Part shown: positions 17,156 to 26,830 of the stretch, piece by piece
Position numbering within the stretch: the first letter of the stretch is position 1
How the letters are laid out: each line of letters starts with the position of its first letter
Assembly: GCA_002747185.1 (NCBI GenBank)
Contig: PDTV01000006.1
Span: 1-64,000 of the forward strand
Origin: Candidatus Contendibacter odensensis
GTDB taxonomy: Bacteria; Pseudomonadota; Gammaproteobacteria; Competibacterales; Competibacteraceae
Direction: 5' to 3'
DNA length: 64,000 bases
The notes under the pieces: model-generated
Seen by the model: only the letters and a program-made list of their open reading frames with translations
Told to the model about the DNA's origin: nothing
The model's database searches: none
Translations under genes and position numbers: made by a program

Positions 17156-18754
17156 TTAATCCATCGCTTCGTACAGCGGCAAGGTCAGGAACTCTGGAAA
17201 ATCCTTGGCCAGACTCATTTTCTCAAATATTTCAGCCGCCTGGTCATAAGTTGCCGTATCTTCACCCTGTGCGCTCACAGTCGCCTTTACCTTTTCCAGT
17301 TCCTCAGGAATCAGACTTTGTACCAATTCAGCAGTCACTTTACGTCCATCATCCAGCTTGCCCTGCGGGCTAACCACCCACTGCCACACCTGTGAGCGGG
17401 CAATCTCGGCCGTTGCTGCGTCTTCCATCAAATTGTGAATCGGTACACAGCCATTACCACCTAACCAGGAACCGAGATAGTGAATGCCAACATTCACATT
17501 ATTGCGAAGACCGGCCTCGGTAATCGGCGCTTCAGGCTTGAAGTTAAGGAAATCTGCCGCTGTGAATGTGTCATCGCGCTGTTTTTCCCACTGGTTTGGC
17601 TTGTCATCCAGTACTTTGACAAATTCCTCCATCGCAATTGACACCAGCCCTGGATGTGCTACCCAGCCGCCATCAAAACCATCCCGAGCATCGCGGGTTT
17701 TGTCGTGACGAATACCTGCCATCGCCTTTTCATTGGCTTCGGGATCATCCTTGATAGGAATCAATGCCGACATGCCTCCCATAGCAGGCGCACCACGCTT
17801 ATGACAGGCTTTCACCAATGCCAATGCGTAGGAGCGCATAAACGGGACTTCCATGGTGATTGCACCACGATTAGCCAGACAGAAATTCTTGTCCTTCTTG
17901 AATTTCTTGATACAGCTAAAGATGTAATCCCAACGACCGGCATTCAAACCGGCGGAATGTTCACGCAATTCGTAAAGGATCTCTTCCATTTCGAACGTAG
18001 CCAGGATGGTTTCAATCAACACCGTTGCCTTGATCGTGCCTTGCGGAATACCCAGCTCATCCTGTGCCATTACGAAAATCTCATTCCATAGCCGTGCTTC
18101 CAGATGGGATTCCATCTTGGGCAGGTAGTAGAACGGTCCCGCGCCCCGTGCAATCTGCTCCTTGGCGTTGTGGAAAAACACCAGGGCAAAATCAAAAATA
18201 CCGCCTGAAACCCGCTGCCCGTCAATCAGGACATGCTTTTCGTCCAGATGCCAGCCGCGTGGACGAATCTGTAAGGTCGCAATTTTTTCGTCAAGCCGGT
18301 ATTCCTTGCCCGCTTCATTGGTGAAACTGATTTCACGACGAATCGCATCTTTCAAATTCACCTGGCCCTGAATCTGGTTAAACCAGTTCGGGCTATTGGA
18401 ATCCTCAAAATCCGCCATGTAGGAATCCGCACCTGAGTTGTAGGCGTTAATAATCATTTTCCGCTCAACCGGTCCGGTAATTTCGGCGCGACGGCATTCC
18501 AATGCCTTGGGCAGCGGGGCAACCTTCCAGTCACTTTCGCGGATATGCCGGGTTTCGGGCAGAAAATCGGGCATTTCACCTGCGTCAATCCGCTCCTGAC
18601 GCTCAACGCGAGCCTTTAACAGCGCCTGGCGGCGCGGCTCAAAGGCGCGGTGCAATTTGACAACCAACGCCAAGGCATCATGGGTGAGAATTTCGTCAAA
18701 ACGGGGATGAATCGGGGCGTTAATCTCCACGCCAGCGGGCAGATTCAGACTCAC
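17156..18754 (-). CDS. aceB: Malate synthase A
   Basis: Malate synthase condenses glyoxylate and acetyl-CoA to malate in the glyoxylate shunt. It matches the A form: NAYNSGADSYMADFEDSNSPNW, RPRGWHLDEKH, TVLIETILATFEMEEILYELR and GDDTFTAADFLNF-like stretches. I choose the GTG at 18754 because GAGGAG lies six bases upstream and the product is then 532 residues, equal to E. coli AceB; the longer ORF start at 18898 runs into the aceA terminator. It follows aceA on the same strand with a terminator in between, so part of the transcription may be separate. Confidence 0.97.
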   Translation of the reverse strand: MSLNLPAGVEINAPIHPRFDEILTHDALALVVKLHRAFEPRRQALLKARVERQERIDAGEMPDFLPETRHIRESDWKVAPLPKALECRRAEITGPVERKMIINAYNSGADSYMADFEDSNSPNWFNQIQGQVNLKDAIRREISFTNEAGKEYRLDEKIATLQIRPRGWHLDEKHVLIDGQRVSGGIFDFALVFFHNAKEQIARGAGPFYYLPKMESHLEARLWNEIFVMAQDELGIPQGTIKATVLIETILATFEMEEILYELREHSAGLNAGRWDYIFSCIKKFKKDKNFCLANRGAITMEVPFMRSYALALVKACHKRGAPAMGGMSALIPIKDDPEANEKAMAGIRHDKTRDARDGFDGGWVAHPGLVSIAMEEFVKVLDDKPNQWEKQRDDTFTAADFLNFKPEAPITEAGLRNNVNVGIHYLGSWLGGNGCVPIHNLMEDAATAEIARSQVWQWVVSPQGKLDDGRKVTAELVQSLIPEELEKVKATVSAQGEDTATYDQAAEIFEKMSLAKDFPEFLTLPLYEAMD

Positions 18755-18860
18755 GGTTTGCTCCTCGGTATTTATGATGGATGATGGGCAATGAACGGAT
18801 GTCTTCCGGTTATAGAAGACATCACAAGCATGATTTGAGAATGGAGGGTTTTGTAATGTC

Positions 18861-18888
18861 AAAAACCCGGAGGGTAACCCACCGGGTA
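18861..18888 (-). terminator. Rho-independent terminator of aceA
   Basis: On the minus strand ACCCGG-TGGGTTACCCT-CCGGGT is followed by TTTT. The inner GGGTTACCC extends the stem. It lies about 55 bases after the aceA stop and before aceB, which would reduce read-through. Confidence 0.85.
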
Positions 18889-18940
18889 ATACAGTCAATC
18901 CATCGTCACCTGCAAACGCTGTGCAGATGACGGGGCGAGA

Positions 18941-20233
18941 TTAGTGGAACTGCTCTTCTTCGGTCGAGCCGGTCAGTGCGGTAACGGACGACAAACCGCC
19001 CTGAATCACGGTGGTCACATCGTCGAAGTAGCCTGTACCCACTTCTTGCTGGTGGCTGACAAAGGTATAACCCCGATCACGGGCGGCAAATTCGGGTTCC
19101 TGGACTCTCTCAACATAGGCAGACATACCACGATCCACGTAATCTTGCGCTAGATCGAACATGTTGTACCACATGCTGTGGATACCGGCGAGCGTGATGA
19201 ACTGATATTTGTAGCCCATCGCACCGAGCTCACGCTGAAACTTGGCGATGGTGGCATCGTCCAGGTTCTTCTTCCAGTTGAAGGAAGGCGAGCAGTTATA
19301 CGCCAGCATCTTGCCGGGGAACTGATTCTGAATTGCTTCTGCAAATTTCCTGGCAAAGTCGAGATCCGGTGTACCGGTTTCACACCACACCATGTCCGCA
19401 TACGGCGCATACGCCAAACCACGGGAAATCGCCTGATCAAGCCCCTTCCTGGTCTTGTAGAAACCTTCTGGAGTCCGCTCACCGGTCAGGAAAGGCTTGT
19501 CATTTTCGTCCACATCAGAAGTCAGCAAGTCAGCCGCCTCTGCGTCGGTGCGCGCCAGAATGACGGTTGGAACACCATAGACGTCTGCCGCCAGACGTGC
19601 AGCAACCAGCTTTTGCACCGCTTCCTGGGAAGGCACCAGCACCTTGCCACCCATATGACCACACTTCTTGACGGAAGCCAGCTGGTCTTCAAAGTGAACG
19701 CCCGCTGCACCTGCACGAATCATTGCTTTCATCAGCTCGTGGGCATTCAGCACACCGCCGAAACCGGCCTCGGCATCTGCCACGATGGGCAGGAAGTAAT
19801 CAACAAAATCCTTGTCACCGGCCGCGGTTCCACGGGCACACTGGATTTCATCGGCTCGCTTGAAGGTATTATTGATACGCTCGACGACGGCTGGCACCGA
19901 ATCCACAGGATATAACGACTGATCGGGGTACATGGCCATATAGGTGTTGTTGTCAGCGGCAACTTGCCAGCCCGACAGATAAATGGCTTTCACACCCGCC
20001 TTTGCCTGCTGCATCGCCTGACCGGCAGTCAATGCACCCAGACAGTTGATGAATGGCTCATTGTTGACCAAGTCCCACAGCTTGTTGGCTCCCCGCTGCG
20101 CCAGACTGTATTCAACAGGAATGCTGCCACGCAGCCTTACCACATCTTCCGCGCTATAACCGCGCTTGATCCCTTTCCAACGGGGGTTTTCAGCCCAATC
20201 TTTTTTCAGTTCTTCAACGCTTAAAAACGTCAT
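18941..20233 (-). CDS. aceA: Isocitrate lyase
   Basis: Isocitrate lyase cleaves isocitrate to glyoxylate and succinate. The active-site signature [17 protein letters not shown] includes the catalytic Cys; [41 protein letters not shown] and [10 protein letters not shown] are also canonical. The length of 430 equals the short E. coli type. Paired with aceB, it lets the cell grow on acetate, fatty acids or stored polyhydroxybutyrate. The upstream 295 bases contain no gene and should carry the promoter. Confidence 0.98.
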   Translation of the reverse strand: MTFLSVEELKKDWAENPRWKGIKRGYSAEDVVRLRGSIPVEYSLAQRGANKLWDLVNNEPFINCLGALTAGQAMQQAKAGVKAIYLSGWQVAADNNTYMAMYPDQSLYPVDSVPAVVERINNTFKRADEIQCARGTAAGDKDFVDYFLPIVADAEAGFGGVLNAHELMKAMIRAGAAGVHFEDQLASVKKCGHMGGKVLVPSQEAVQKLVAARLAADVYGVPTVILARTDAEAADLLTSDVDENDKPFLTGERTPEGFYKTRKGLDQAISRGLAYAPYADMVWCETGTPDLDFARKFAEAIQNQFPGKMLAYNCSPSFNWKKNLDDATIAKFQRELGAMGYKYQFITLAGIHSMWYNMFDLAQDYVDRGMSAYVERVQEPEFAARDRGYTFVSHQQEVGTGYFDDVTTVIQGGLSSVTALTGSTEEEQFH

Positions 20234-20528
20234 TTTTTTCAGTCCTCTTTGGGGTTACGGGGCAAGTCATGCACAGTGACACATACATCACACCATCCAT
20301 CGATGGTGATCCTGGAAAATCAACTACCAAATACACTATTCTTGAGTATTTTTCGTATAACACCATGCAAAATACAAAAAACCACTCCATGTTATTCTAA
20401 TGTGGCTATGCAGCATTTTACAAGGATATTGCAACAAGTCGCTGGAACGCGCCATTCTGCCACTGCACAGTAGCAGCTTGCCTATCATAATAGCTTAAAT
20501 ATTCTTCTTGATTTTGGAATAACCCTAA

Positions 20529-21488
20529 ATGCAACAAACGTCTACTGAAATAATTGGATTGATTGCCGATATTGGTGGAACCAATGCACGTTTTGCACTG
20601 GTCGATGCTGGGCATCATATTCTTAATGAACAAACGCTGGCCTGCTCGGACTATACCTGCCCGGCAACAGCGGCAACAGCTTACTTGCAAAGCGTGGGTG
20701 TGGCCTGTCCAAAACAAGCTGCTTTTGCCGTAGCCACACCCGTTATGGGCGACCAAATTGAATTTACCAACAGTCCCTGGTTGTTCTCAACCAGGGCTGT
20801 CCAGCTGGCGCTAAACCTGAAACAGCTCACCATCCTCAATGATTTTACAGCACTGGCGCTGGCACTACCGCAACTGAATGCAGATGAGCGTCGAGCGGTA
20901 GGTGGCGAAACAGCCGTAGAAGGCGCACCTATCGGTCTGATAGGGCCTGGAACCGGCTTAGGCGTCTCCGGACTGGTCTGCTCAAACAAACGCTGGATGC
21001 CGCTACAAACGGAGGGTGGCCACATGACGTTTTCACCTACTGATGAACGGGAATGGGCTATCGGTCAATTGCTGTGGCAGCGCTTTGGCCATACATCACT
21101 GGAGCGTTTGTTATCTGGTCCGGGACTGGTAAATCTTTACGAGGCACTGGCGCAACTAGAAGGCTGGTCAACCGATTCGCTAGCACCGGCTGACATCACA
21201 GAACAAGCACTGTCCGGGCAGTGTCAACACTGCACAGATACCTTGGAAACATTCTGTGGAATATTAGGTACAGCCGCAGGGAACCTGGCGCTGACCCTGG
21301 GTGCGCGGGGCGGGATTTACATTGGTGGTGGCATAGTGCCTCAACTAGGTCATTTTTTCGACCATTCGACATTTCGCAAACGCTTTGAGTCGAAAGGCCG
21401 GTTTAAAGCCTACCTGGAACCCATTCCAAGCTGGGTCATCACCGCAGATAACCCGGCCTTTCGTGGCGTAGCGACAGCACTGTATTAA
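20529..21488 (+). CDS. glk: Glucokinase
   Basis: It is a ROK-independent bacterial glucokinase of 319 residues. LIADIGGTNARFALVD is the ATP phosphate loop, ILNDFTALALALP carries the catalytic Asp, and IGLIGPGTGLGVSGL and TEGGHMTFSPTDERE bind sugar and nucleotide. GGIYIGGGIVPQ and FRGVATALY are typical C-terminal pieces. Glucose 6-phosphate made here may enter glycogen or glycolysis. It is divergent from aceA and convergent with the pterin dehydratase gene. Confidence 0.95.
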   Translation: MQQTSTEIIGLIADIGGTNARFALVDAGHHILNEQTLACSDYTCPATAATAYLQSVGVACPKQAAFAVATPVMGDQIEFTNSPWLFSTRAVQLALNLKQLTILNDFTALALALPQLNADERRAVGGETAVEGAPIGLIGPGTGLGVSGLVCSNKRWMPLQTEGGHMTFSPTDEREWAIGQLLWQRFGHTSLERLLSGPGLVNLYEALAQLEGWSTDSLAPADITEQALSGQCQHCTDTLETFCGILGTAAGNLALTLGARGGIYIGGGIVPQLGHFFDHSTFRKRFESKGRFKAYLEPIPSWVITADNPAFRGVATALY

Positions 21489-21499
21489 GCTAAGCATGC

Positions 21500-21847
21500 T
21501 CAGCTTGTAGCGTACTCATCCTCGTAAAGTTCCTGGACCTTGGCGGCCATAATAAAATCATTTTCATGTAACCCGCCAATTTTATGGGTGTAAAACTGTA
21601 CATTGGCATACCCCCAACCAAAACTGATATCAGGATGATGCCCCTCTATTTCAGCCAAATCACCGACCCGATTGACGAAGGCCAAAGCCGTAGCAAAGGT
21701 TTTAAATTTAAATCGTCGCTCCAGTCGGGTACCGTTTTCCAGCAGCACCCAGTCAGGCGCTTGAGCTAGCAGTGCCTCGGCCTCATTTAAGTCAAGCGGA
21801 GGAACACCGCCCTGGCAGGGCTTACAGCTTTTGCGGGACAGTTCCAT
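21500..21847 (-). CDS. phhB: Pterin-4a-carbinolamine dehydratase
   Basis: This 115-residue protein dehydrates 4a-hydroxytetrahydrobiopterin to recycle the pterin cofactor. GHHPDISFGWGYANVQFYTHKIGGLHENDF contains the two catalytic His pairs of the family. An N-terminal CKPCQGG is often seen in proteobacterial homologues. No phenylalanine hydroxylase gene is next to it, so the partner enzyme, if any, lies elsewhere. It converges with glk, with 11 bases between stops. Confidence 0.92.
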   Translation of the reverse strand: MELSRKSCKPCQGGVPPLDLNEAEALLAQAPDWVLLENGTRLERRFKFKTFATALAFVNRVGDLAEIEGHHPDISFGWGYANVQFYTHKIGGLHENDFIMAAKVQELYEDEYATS

Positions 21848-21915
21848 CAGGCACCTCGCTTATCAGGTAGATTGACTCGGGTAGACCCGTTAGTGTTGGA
21901 GGTTAACACGCTCAT

Positions 21916-22974
21916 TTACAATGTTCCCTTTTCTTGCCAGGGCGGCGCGATAATCTGCTCGGATCGCTTGCGACACACTTCATCAAGTGCCTTGAGCAGA
22001 ATCTCCATATTGATGAGTCTTTCCAGAATATCGCGGATATTACGCAGTGCATAAATAACATCTACATCCATTTCCAGCTGCTTCTCCCGCTCATTCTGCT
22101 CAGCGCGCTCAATGATCGCTTGAATCGTTTGCGATTTGTCCACTGTGCCACCACCAAGTGACTGGGCAAAACCGGCAAGCTTCTCTCGTTGCTCTGCCAC
22201 CCATCCACGATACATTTGCAATAGCTCGTAACCATCCTCAACAGAATAGGCCTTGTAGCGAAACTTAAGCTTTAAATCATCAAAGGTACTGCGGCGAAAA
22301 ACCTTGCCGACTTTCCATTCATTAATGGTGTGTTTAAATTCAACCGGTAAAAAGTCAACATCCGCTTCAATCCGGTTTTTTATAAACTCCAGCTCATCTC
22401 TTTCCTTAGCGACTTCCTTAGCCGTTAATTGTACTTGTTGCTGTATCGCTTCAGCATGACTACGGGTTTTTTCAGGCAGCACGTTCAATTTTACGGGCTG
22501 TTCTGTGGAGCTACCGTACTGACCAACTTCAACCCACTCGGCAATGGCTTCCTCAACTGCACGCATCCGGATATCAACTTCTTCGGCTTCACGCTGTTTC
22601 TCCACTTGCCGCTGTGCCCGTACACGTTCATTTTCAGCCTGTTCTGCAATAGCCCACTCGGCAATTTCTCGCTCCACAGCAGCTCTTTCAGCAGCAACTC
22701 TCTCAGCAGCAGCCTTTGCAATTTCAGCCCGCTTCGCTGCCTGCCGCTCCACGGCTGCTCGTTTCGCTGCCAGGCGCTCCTGCGACATCTTGTGCGCAGC
22801 GGCTCTTTTATCGGCTACCCGCTGCCTCGCCGCTGCCTGCCTGGTAGCTATAAGCCGTTCTTTGAGTTGCTTCTTGCGCCCACGAGAGTGGTTTACCATC
22901 AGCCAAATCATGGTTGCAACGATGCCGATAATTGCAATTAATACAATGACACCTGATATTTGCCACGTACTCAT
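21916..22974 (-). CDS. Membrane-anchored Ala/Arg/Glu-rich coiled-coil protein, unrecognised
   Basis: One N-terminal membrane segment (SGVIVLIAIIGIVATMIWLMV) is followed by about 110 residues rich in A, R, E and K with a clear repeat rhythm (ERLAAKRAAVERQAAKRAEIAKAA), which should form a long helix or coiled coil. The C-terminal 170 residues are a more ordinary, mixed domain (residues FDDLKLKFRYKAYSVEDGYELLQMYRGW). I do not know the family. TolA-like low complexity makes homology calls unreliable. It sits between the phhB and rdgC genes on the same strand. Confidence 0.7.
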   Translation of the reverse strand: MSTWQISGVIVLIAIIGIVATMIWLMVNHSRGRKKQLKERLIATRQAAARQRVADKRAAAHKMSQERLAAKRAAVERQAAKRAEIAKAAAERVAAERAAVEREIAEWAIAEQAENERVRAQRQVEKQREAEEVDIRMRAVEEAIAEWVEVGQYGSSTEQPVKLNVLPEKTRSHAEAIQQQVQLTAKEVAKERDELEFIKNRIEADVDFLPVEFKHTINEWKVGKVFRRSTFDDLKLKFRYKAYSVEDGYELLQMYRGWVAEQREKLAGFAQSLGGGTVDKSQTIQAIIERAEQNEREKQLEMDVDVIYALRNIRDILERLINMEILLKALDEVCRKRSEQIIAPPWQEKGTL

Positions 22975-23065
22975 TTAAGCGCTATCCCAAACCATTATTA
23001 AATTATTCTAATATTACCAATATATAGGCTGTTTTATTGTTAGCCGTAACCGAATACAAATAATA

Positions 23066-23968
23066 CTAAGCCTGCCCGCCAAAAATACCCAGCAACCGGG
23101 GGATTAACCGCGCAAGTTCGCCTGACATCAAGGCAAACTCGGCATCAAAAATAGCTGCTGCTGAATCTGTATCAACCGTTTTCAATGACTCTTGAACAAC
23201 ATCAAGAAACCGCAAATGTCGAATGACCAACGACTCATCCAGCACAAACGCCAGGCGATCGTCCCAAATCAGGCCCAACCGAACCACCTGCTTGCCTGCC
23301 CTAAGATGGCCCTGTAACTCATCACCCCTTAAATCCTGTCCCCGGCAGCGCACTACACCCCCACCTTCTCCTGTTTCGTGCAACTCGCACATGTCTCCGA
23401 AGGCAAACCCTTGTGGAGCACTACCTTCAGCGAGCCACGCTGTCATCACAGCCGCAGGTGAACGTTGTGCTTGTACAGGTACAATCGGCAATGTACCCAC
23501 CGCCTTGCGTATTGCAGCGGTTATTTCCTCAACTGCACGCGGACTCGCGCTGTTCACCACTACCCATTGATTCAGTGGATCGATATATGCAAAGCTGTCT
23601 CGACTTCGGTTTAAGGCTCTAGGCAATAGCTCCTGTATAATCTGTTCACGCAATTCCTGCCGCGCACGCCGCCGTACTGGACCTTGTTGCTGTTCCTCCA
23701 GTACAGCAATGCGCTCGGCCATGATTTGGTTGATCACTACCGGAGGTAACACTTTCTCCTCGGTACGAAGACAAACCAGCATACAAACCATTGCTGCATG
23801 TACCAAATCAACCGCTCCACGACCCAATGGCGGAACCCAGCCAGAACTGCTGAACTGATAGCCCGGGCAGGGCTGGAATGCACAAGATTCCAGCCTTGTC
23901 GCTAAGGCCTCTGCCGTCAATGACCATGGCTCACTGAGCTGAAAAAGAGTCAAGTTATTGAACAACAT
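23066..23968 (-). CDS. rdgC: Recombination-associated protein RdgC
   Basis: RdgC is a ring-shaped double-strand DNA binding protein that limits RecA activity. The family start LFNNLTLFQLSEPW and the internal GYQFSSSGWVPPLGR match, as do LPRALNRSRDSFAYIDP and the C-terminal VIRHLRFLDVVQE. The length of 300 is the expected one. It stands alone, with AT-rich sequence upstream. Confidence 0.95.
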   Translation of the reverse strand: MLFNNLTLFQLSEPWSLTAEALATRLESCAFQPCPGYQFSSSGWVPPLGRGAVDLVHAAMVCMLVCLRTEEKVLPPVVINQIMAERIAVLEEQQQGPVRRRARQELREQIIQELLPRALNRSRDSFAYIDPLNQWVVVNSASPRAVEEITAAIRKAVGTLPIVPVQAQRSPAAVMTAWLAEGSAPQGFAFGDMCELHETGEGGGVVRCRGQDLRGDELQGHLRAGKQVVRLGLIWDDRLAFVLDESLVIRHLRFLDVVQESLKTVDTDSAAAIFDAEFALMSGELARLIPRLLGIFGGQA

Positions 23969-24258
23969 ATAAATTTTATACCTTTACAAAAGTTTTTCTC
24001 GTTAAATGGATAGATAGCGTATCCTGATAAACCAGCTGGAGCCTTAGGATAATCAAACAAAAAAGATAAAGACAAAACCTTATTAAAAAAAAGCCGTTTA
24101 GCTGTATTGAGTTTACCCGTAATGTGGTGTTGCATTTTAACCAAGTGTCCAATAATGATGCACTGCAAAAGAAATAAAATATTTTGTATTTTACATACTG
24201 TTTTTTGTATCTTTATTATTTTACCGTAATTGAACCATGCCATGAGGAGACTGACACA

Positions 24259-24606
24259 ATGGCGAATGACCCGCTATCCCAGATGTCCCAACAGTACCAA
24301 AGTTTCCTGGAACCGGTGATCAGGGCAAACAAGCTATCTGCCGCTAATCTGGAAGCACTGGTTAATTTTCAGATGAATACGCTTCAATCCTATATCGACA
24401 TGGCGATCAGCCGAATGAAAGCTGCCGCTGATATCAATGATCCGGCCAGCCTGCAATTCTTTCTGACCACCCAATCAGAAACCATAGGCAGCATGCATCA
24501 AAAATTGATGAGTGACACCAAAGCGCTTGCCGATCTAACGGCGCGCTTCAAGGCCGATTTCGACAAGCTTGTCCAAGAGAGCATGTTGAATAAAACTTTC
24601 AAGTAA
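24259..24606 (+). CDS. Phasin family protein
   Basis: This 115-residue helical protein (MANDPLSQMSQQYQSFLEPV ... NLEALVNFQMNTLQSY) has the phasin-2 pattern of amphipathic helices with a conserved YIDMAISRMKAA region. Phasins coat polyhydroxyalkanoate granules. GAGGAG ten bases upstream supports ATG 24259; the longer track start reads AT-rich leader. No phaC, phaA or phaB is in the window. Confidence 0.85.
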   Translation: MANDPLSQMSQQYQSFLEPVIRANKLSAANLEALVNFQMNTLQSYIDMAISRMKAAADINDPASLQFFLTTQSETIGSMHQKLMSDTKALADLTARFKADFDKLVQESMLNKTFK

Positions 24607-24661
24607 GCACGTTCTTCTCTGTACCCTGACGTTAATTGCCAATCAAAAATCCCAGCCAGGC

Positions 24662-24690
24662 CCCCTCCCCCTGTTAAAGATCGGGAGGGG
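24662..24690 (+). terminator. GC-rich hairpin after the phasin gene
   Basis: CCCCTCCC and GGGAGGGG form an 8-bp stem with a 13-base loop, 56 bases after the phasin stop. There is no T-run. Confidence 0.45.
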
Positions 24691-24853
24691 CAAACTGTAT
24701 TTGGGCTTTACCCATTGCATAACACTTCATCAGAGCGGCCAGTAACAGCAGCGTTGCCTGGCCCCACCCAGCAATACCATAATGCTCAAAACTGTTGTCA
24801 CTTTACCGTTACTTCGACTTTGCGACCAACCCGGCCTGTAGTGCTCCTGACCC

Positions 24854-25942
24854 ATGCACAAAACCCGAATTATTGTTGGCTTATCTGGGGGTGTTGATTC
24901 CTCAGTTGCGGCGCTACAGTTGATTGAACAAGGCCATGAAGTACATGGTGTTTTTATGAAAAACTGGGACGATGGCCTTGATACCGGCTATTGCAGCGCT
25001 GCTGACGATCTGGAAGATGCACGTGCAGTTGCCAAAACCTTGGGCATTCCGCTACATCAAGTCAATTTTACTGCTGAATACCGCGAACATGTATTTCGTT
25101 ATTTTCTAGAGGAATACCGTAGCGGCCGCACCCCCAACCCTGACATCCTGTGTAACACTGAAATCAAATTCAAGGCCTTTCTTAACCATGCCCGACGGCT
25201 AGGAGCTGATCTTATTGCCACAGGACACTACGCCCGGCGGGCCATACAAAACCACCGCTACCTGCTGCTAAAAGGCCGTGATCCCGGCAAAGATCAAAGT
25301 TACTTCCTGCATGGTCTTAACCAGCAACAACTCGCCAGTACCCGGTTTCCTCTCGGAGAGCTACACAAATCAGAAGTGCGGCAACGTGCCGCTGCTGCCA
25401 GATTGGTAACCCACGACAAGAAAGATAGTACCGGTATTTGTTTTATCGGCGAACGACCGTTCCGTGAATTTCTCAACCGTTTTTTACCGGCACAACCTGG
25501 CCCCATTCACTCAACAGACGGCAAAATGCTTGGCAACCACAATGGATTAATGTTTTACACCATCGGCCAGCGACACGGTCTCGGTATTGGCGGTCAGCGT
25601 CATGGTTGTGGCGATCCCTGGTATGTTACGGGCAAGGACTTACGGCACAATATTCTGATCGTTGCTCAAGGCTGTCATCATCCAGCATTGCTCCATCATC
25701 GGCTGCGTAGCTCGCAACTACACTGGATTTCCGGCGAAACGCCTATCATCCCGCTACGCTGTCAGGCTAAAATCCGTTACCGGCAACCTGACCAAGATTG
25801 CATTATTGAAACAGTAAAACACGATCACGCTGACATCCGGTTCCTAAAACCCCAGCGTGCAATCACGCCAGGACAGTCAGTGGTTTTCTATCAAAATGAA
25901 GTCTGTCTTGGTGGCGGTGTGATTGATAGTGCTTATAATTAA
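24854..25942 (+). CDS. mnmA: tRNA-specific 2-thiouridylase MnmA
   Basis: MnmA puts sulfur on U34 of Lys, Glu and Gln tRNAs. It has the PP-loop IIVGLSGGVDSSVAALQL, the catalytic Cys pair in PNPDILCNTEIKF and KDSTGICFIGERPF, and GKDQSYFLHGL. The family length of 362 fits. hflD follows on the same strand after 237 bases, the common gammaproteobacterial neighbourhood. Confidence 0.97.
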   Translation: MHKTRIIVGLSGGVDSSVAALQLIEQGHEVHGVFMKNWDDGLDTGYCSAADDLEDARAVAKTLGIPLHQVNFTAEYREHVFRYFLEEYRSGRTPNPDILCNTEIKFKAFLNHARRLGADLIATGHYARRAIQNHRYLLLKGRDPGKDQSYFLHGLNQQQLASTRFPLGELHKSEVRQRAAAARLVTHDKKDSTGICFIGERPFREFLNRFLPAQPGPIHSTDGKMLGNHNGLMFYTIGQRHGLGIGGQRHGCGDPWYVTGKDLRHNILIVAQGCHHPALLHHRLRSSQLHWISGETPIIPLRCQAKIRYRQPDQDCIIETVKHDHADIRFLKPQRAITPGQSVVFYQNEVCLGGGVIDSAYN

Positions 25943-26179
25943 CATCTTATAATAATTAAGAAAAAACAAATATAAAGTGTTTTGGTATTGCCTATGATCA
26001 TGTAGATAAATCAAATAAAAAACAATAAACTTAACCTTATCGAAATCCTCCGGCGCACAATCAAACCGCAATGACGTCCACCCAAAGCTTGTCCCGGCTT
26101 CCAGCGCCTAAACGCCAAAATCCAAAATAGCCTCAATCACCTTGGATCAAGCAAGATAACTTTTGATTAATTATTTATT
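25943..26179. other. Spacer between mnmA and hflD
   Basis: AT-rich sequence without a gene. The gap is larger than the usual tight mnmA-hflD spacing, so hflD may have its own promoter here. Confidence 0.4.
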
Positions 26180-26797
26180 ATGCCCCAAACTGATTATGAC
26201 CGTGTGATTGCCCTTGCCGGACTTGTACAGGCAACCAGCCTTGTACGCGATATCGCACAGCGCGGCCTCGCTGATGCCGCCGATATTGAAACCTGCCTGA
26301 CCAGCCTGGTTCAGGTCGATGCCGCCACCAGCGCCCATGTCTATGGTGACATTGCCAAATTACGTACGGGTTTACAACGACTTGCACAGCAACTTGAAAA
26401 TCCCCGTGATACGGAACTGACGCACTATGTCATAACACTATTAAGCCTGGAGCGTAAGCTCACGCGACGCGATGATCTGTTAGCAATAATCAGAAACGGC
26501 ATTCAGGGCATCATGGTCAACCTGGCTTATTTTTCGATCAATCACAGCAACACCATTGCGCGTTTTGCTGATATTTACCTAAAAACCATTAGCACCCTAT
26601 CACCCCGCATTATGGTTAAAGGCTCACCCGATCATTTAAGCAACACTGAAAACACTAACCAGATTCGGGCATTACTATTGGCAGGTATCCGTGCGGCCAT
26701 GCTGTGGAGGCAAAGCGGTGGTAGTCGCTTGACACTACTACTACGACGCAATCCATTGCTGCGAGAATGTCAGCGCTTGCAGATAGAACGTCCCTAA
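26180..26797 (+). CDS. hflD: High frequency lysogenization protein HflD
   Basis: HflD is a peripheral membrane protein that in E. coli lowers lambda CII levels; its normal role is not clear. This protein keeps the family pattern RVIALAGLVQATSLVRDIAQRG, YVITLLSLERKL and GIRAAMLWRQSGGSRLTLLLRR. It has 205 residues, close to the usual 210. It converges with relA. Confidence 0.93.
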   Translation: MPQTDYDRVIALAGLVQATSLVRDIAQRGLADAADIETCLTSLVQVDAATSAHVYGDIAKLRTGLQRLAQQLENPRDTELTHYVITLLSLERKLTRRDDLLAIIRNGIQGIMVNLAYFSINHSNTIARFADIYLKTISTLSPRIMVKGSPDHLSNTENTNQIRALLLAGIRAAMLWRQSGGSRLTLLLRRNPLLRECQRLQIERP

Positions 26798-26830
26798 GTC
26801 CTGAAATTGCCGAGATTGGAAAACCAGGTA

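Noticed and set aside
19178-19915. Plus-strand 245-codon ORF
   Set aside because: It is the antisense shadow of isocitrate lyase, whose coding sequence is certain.
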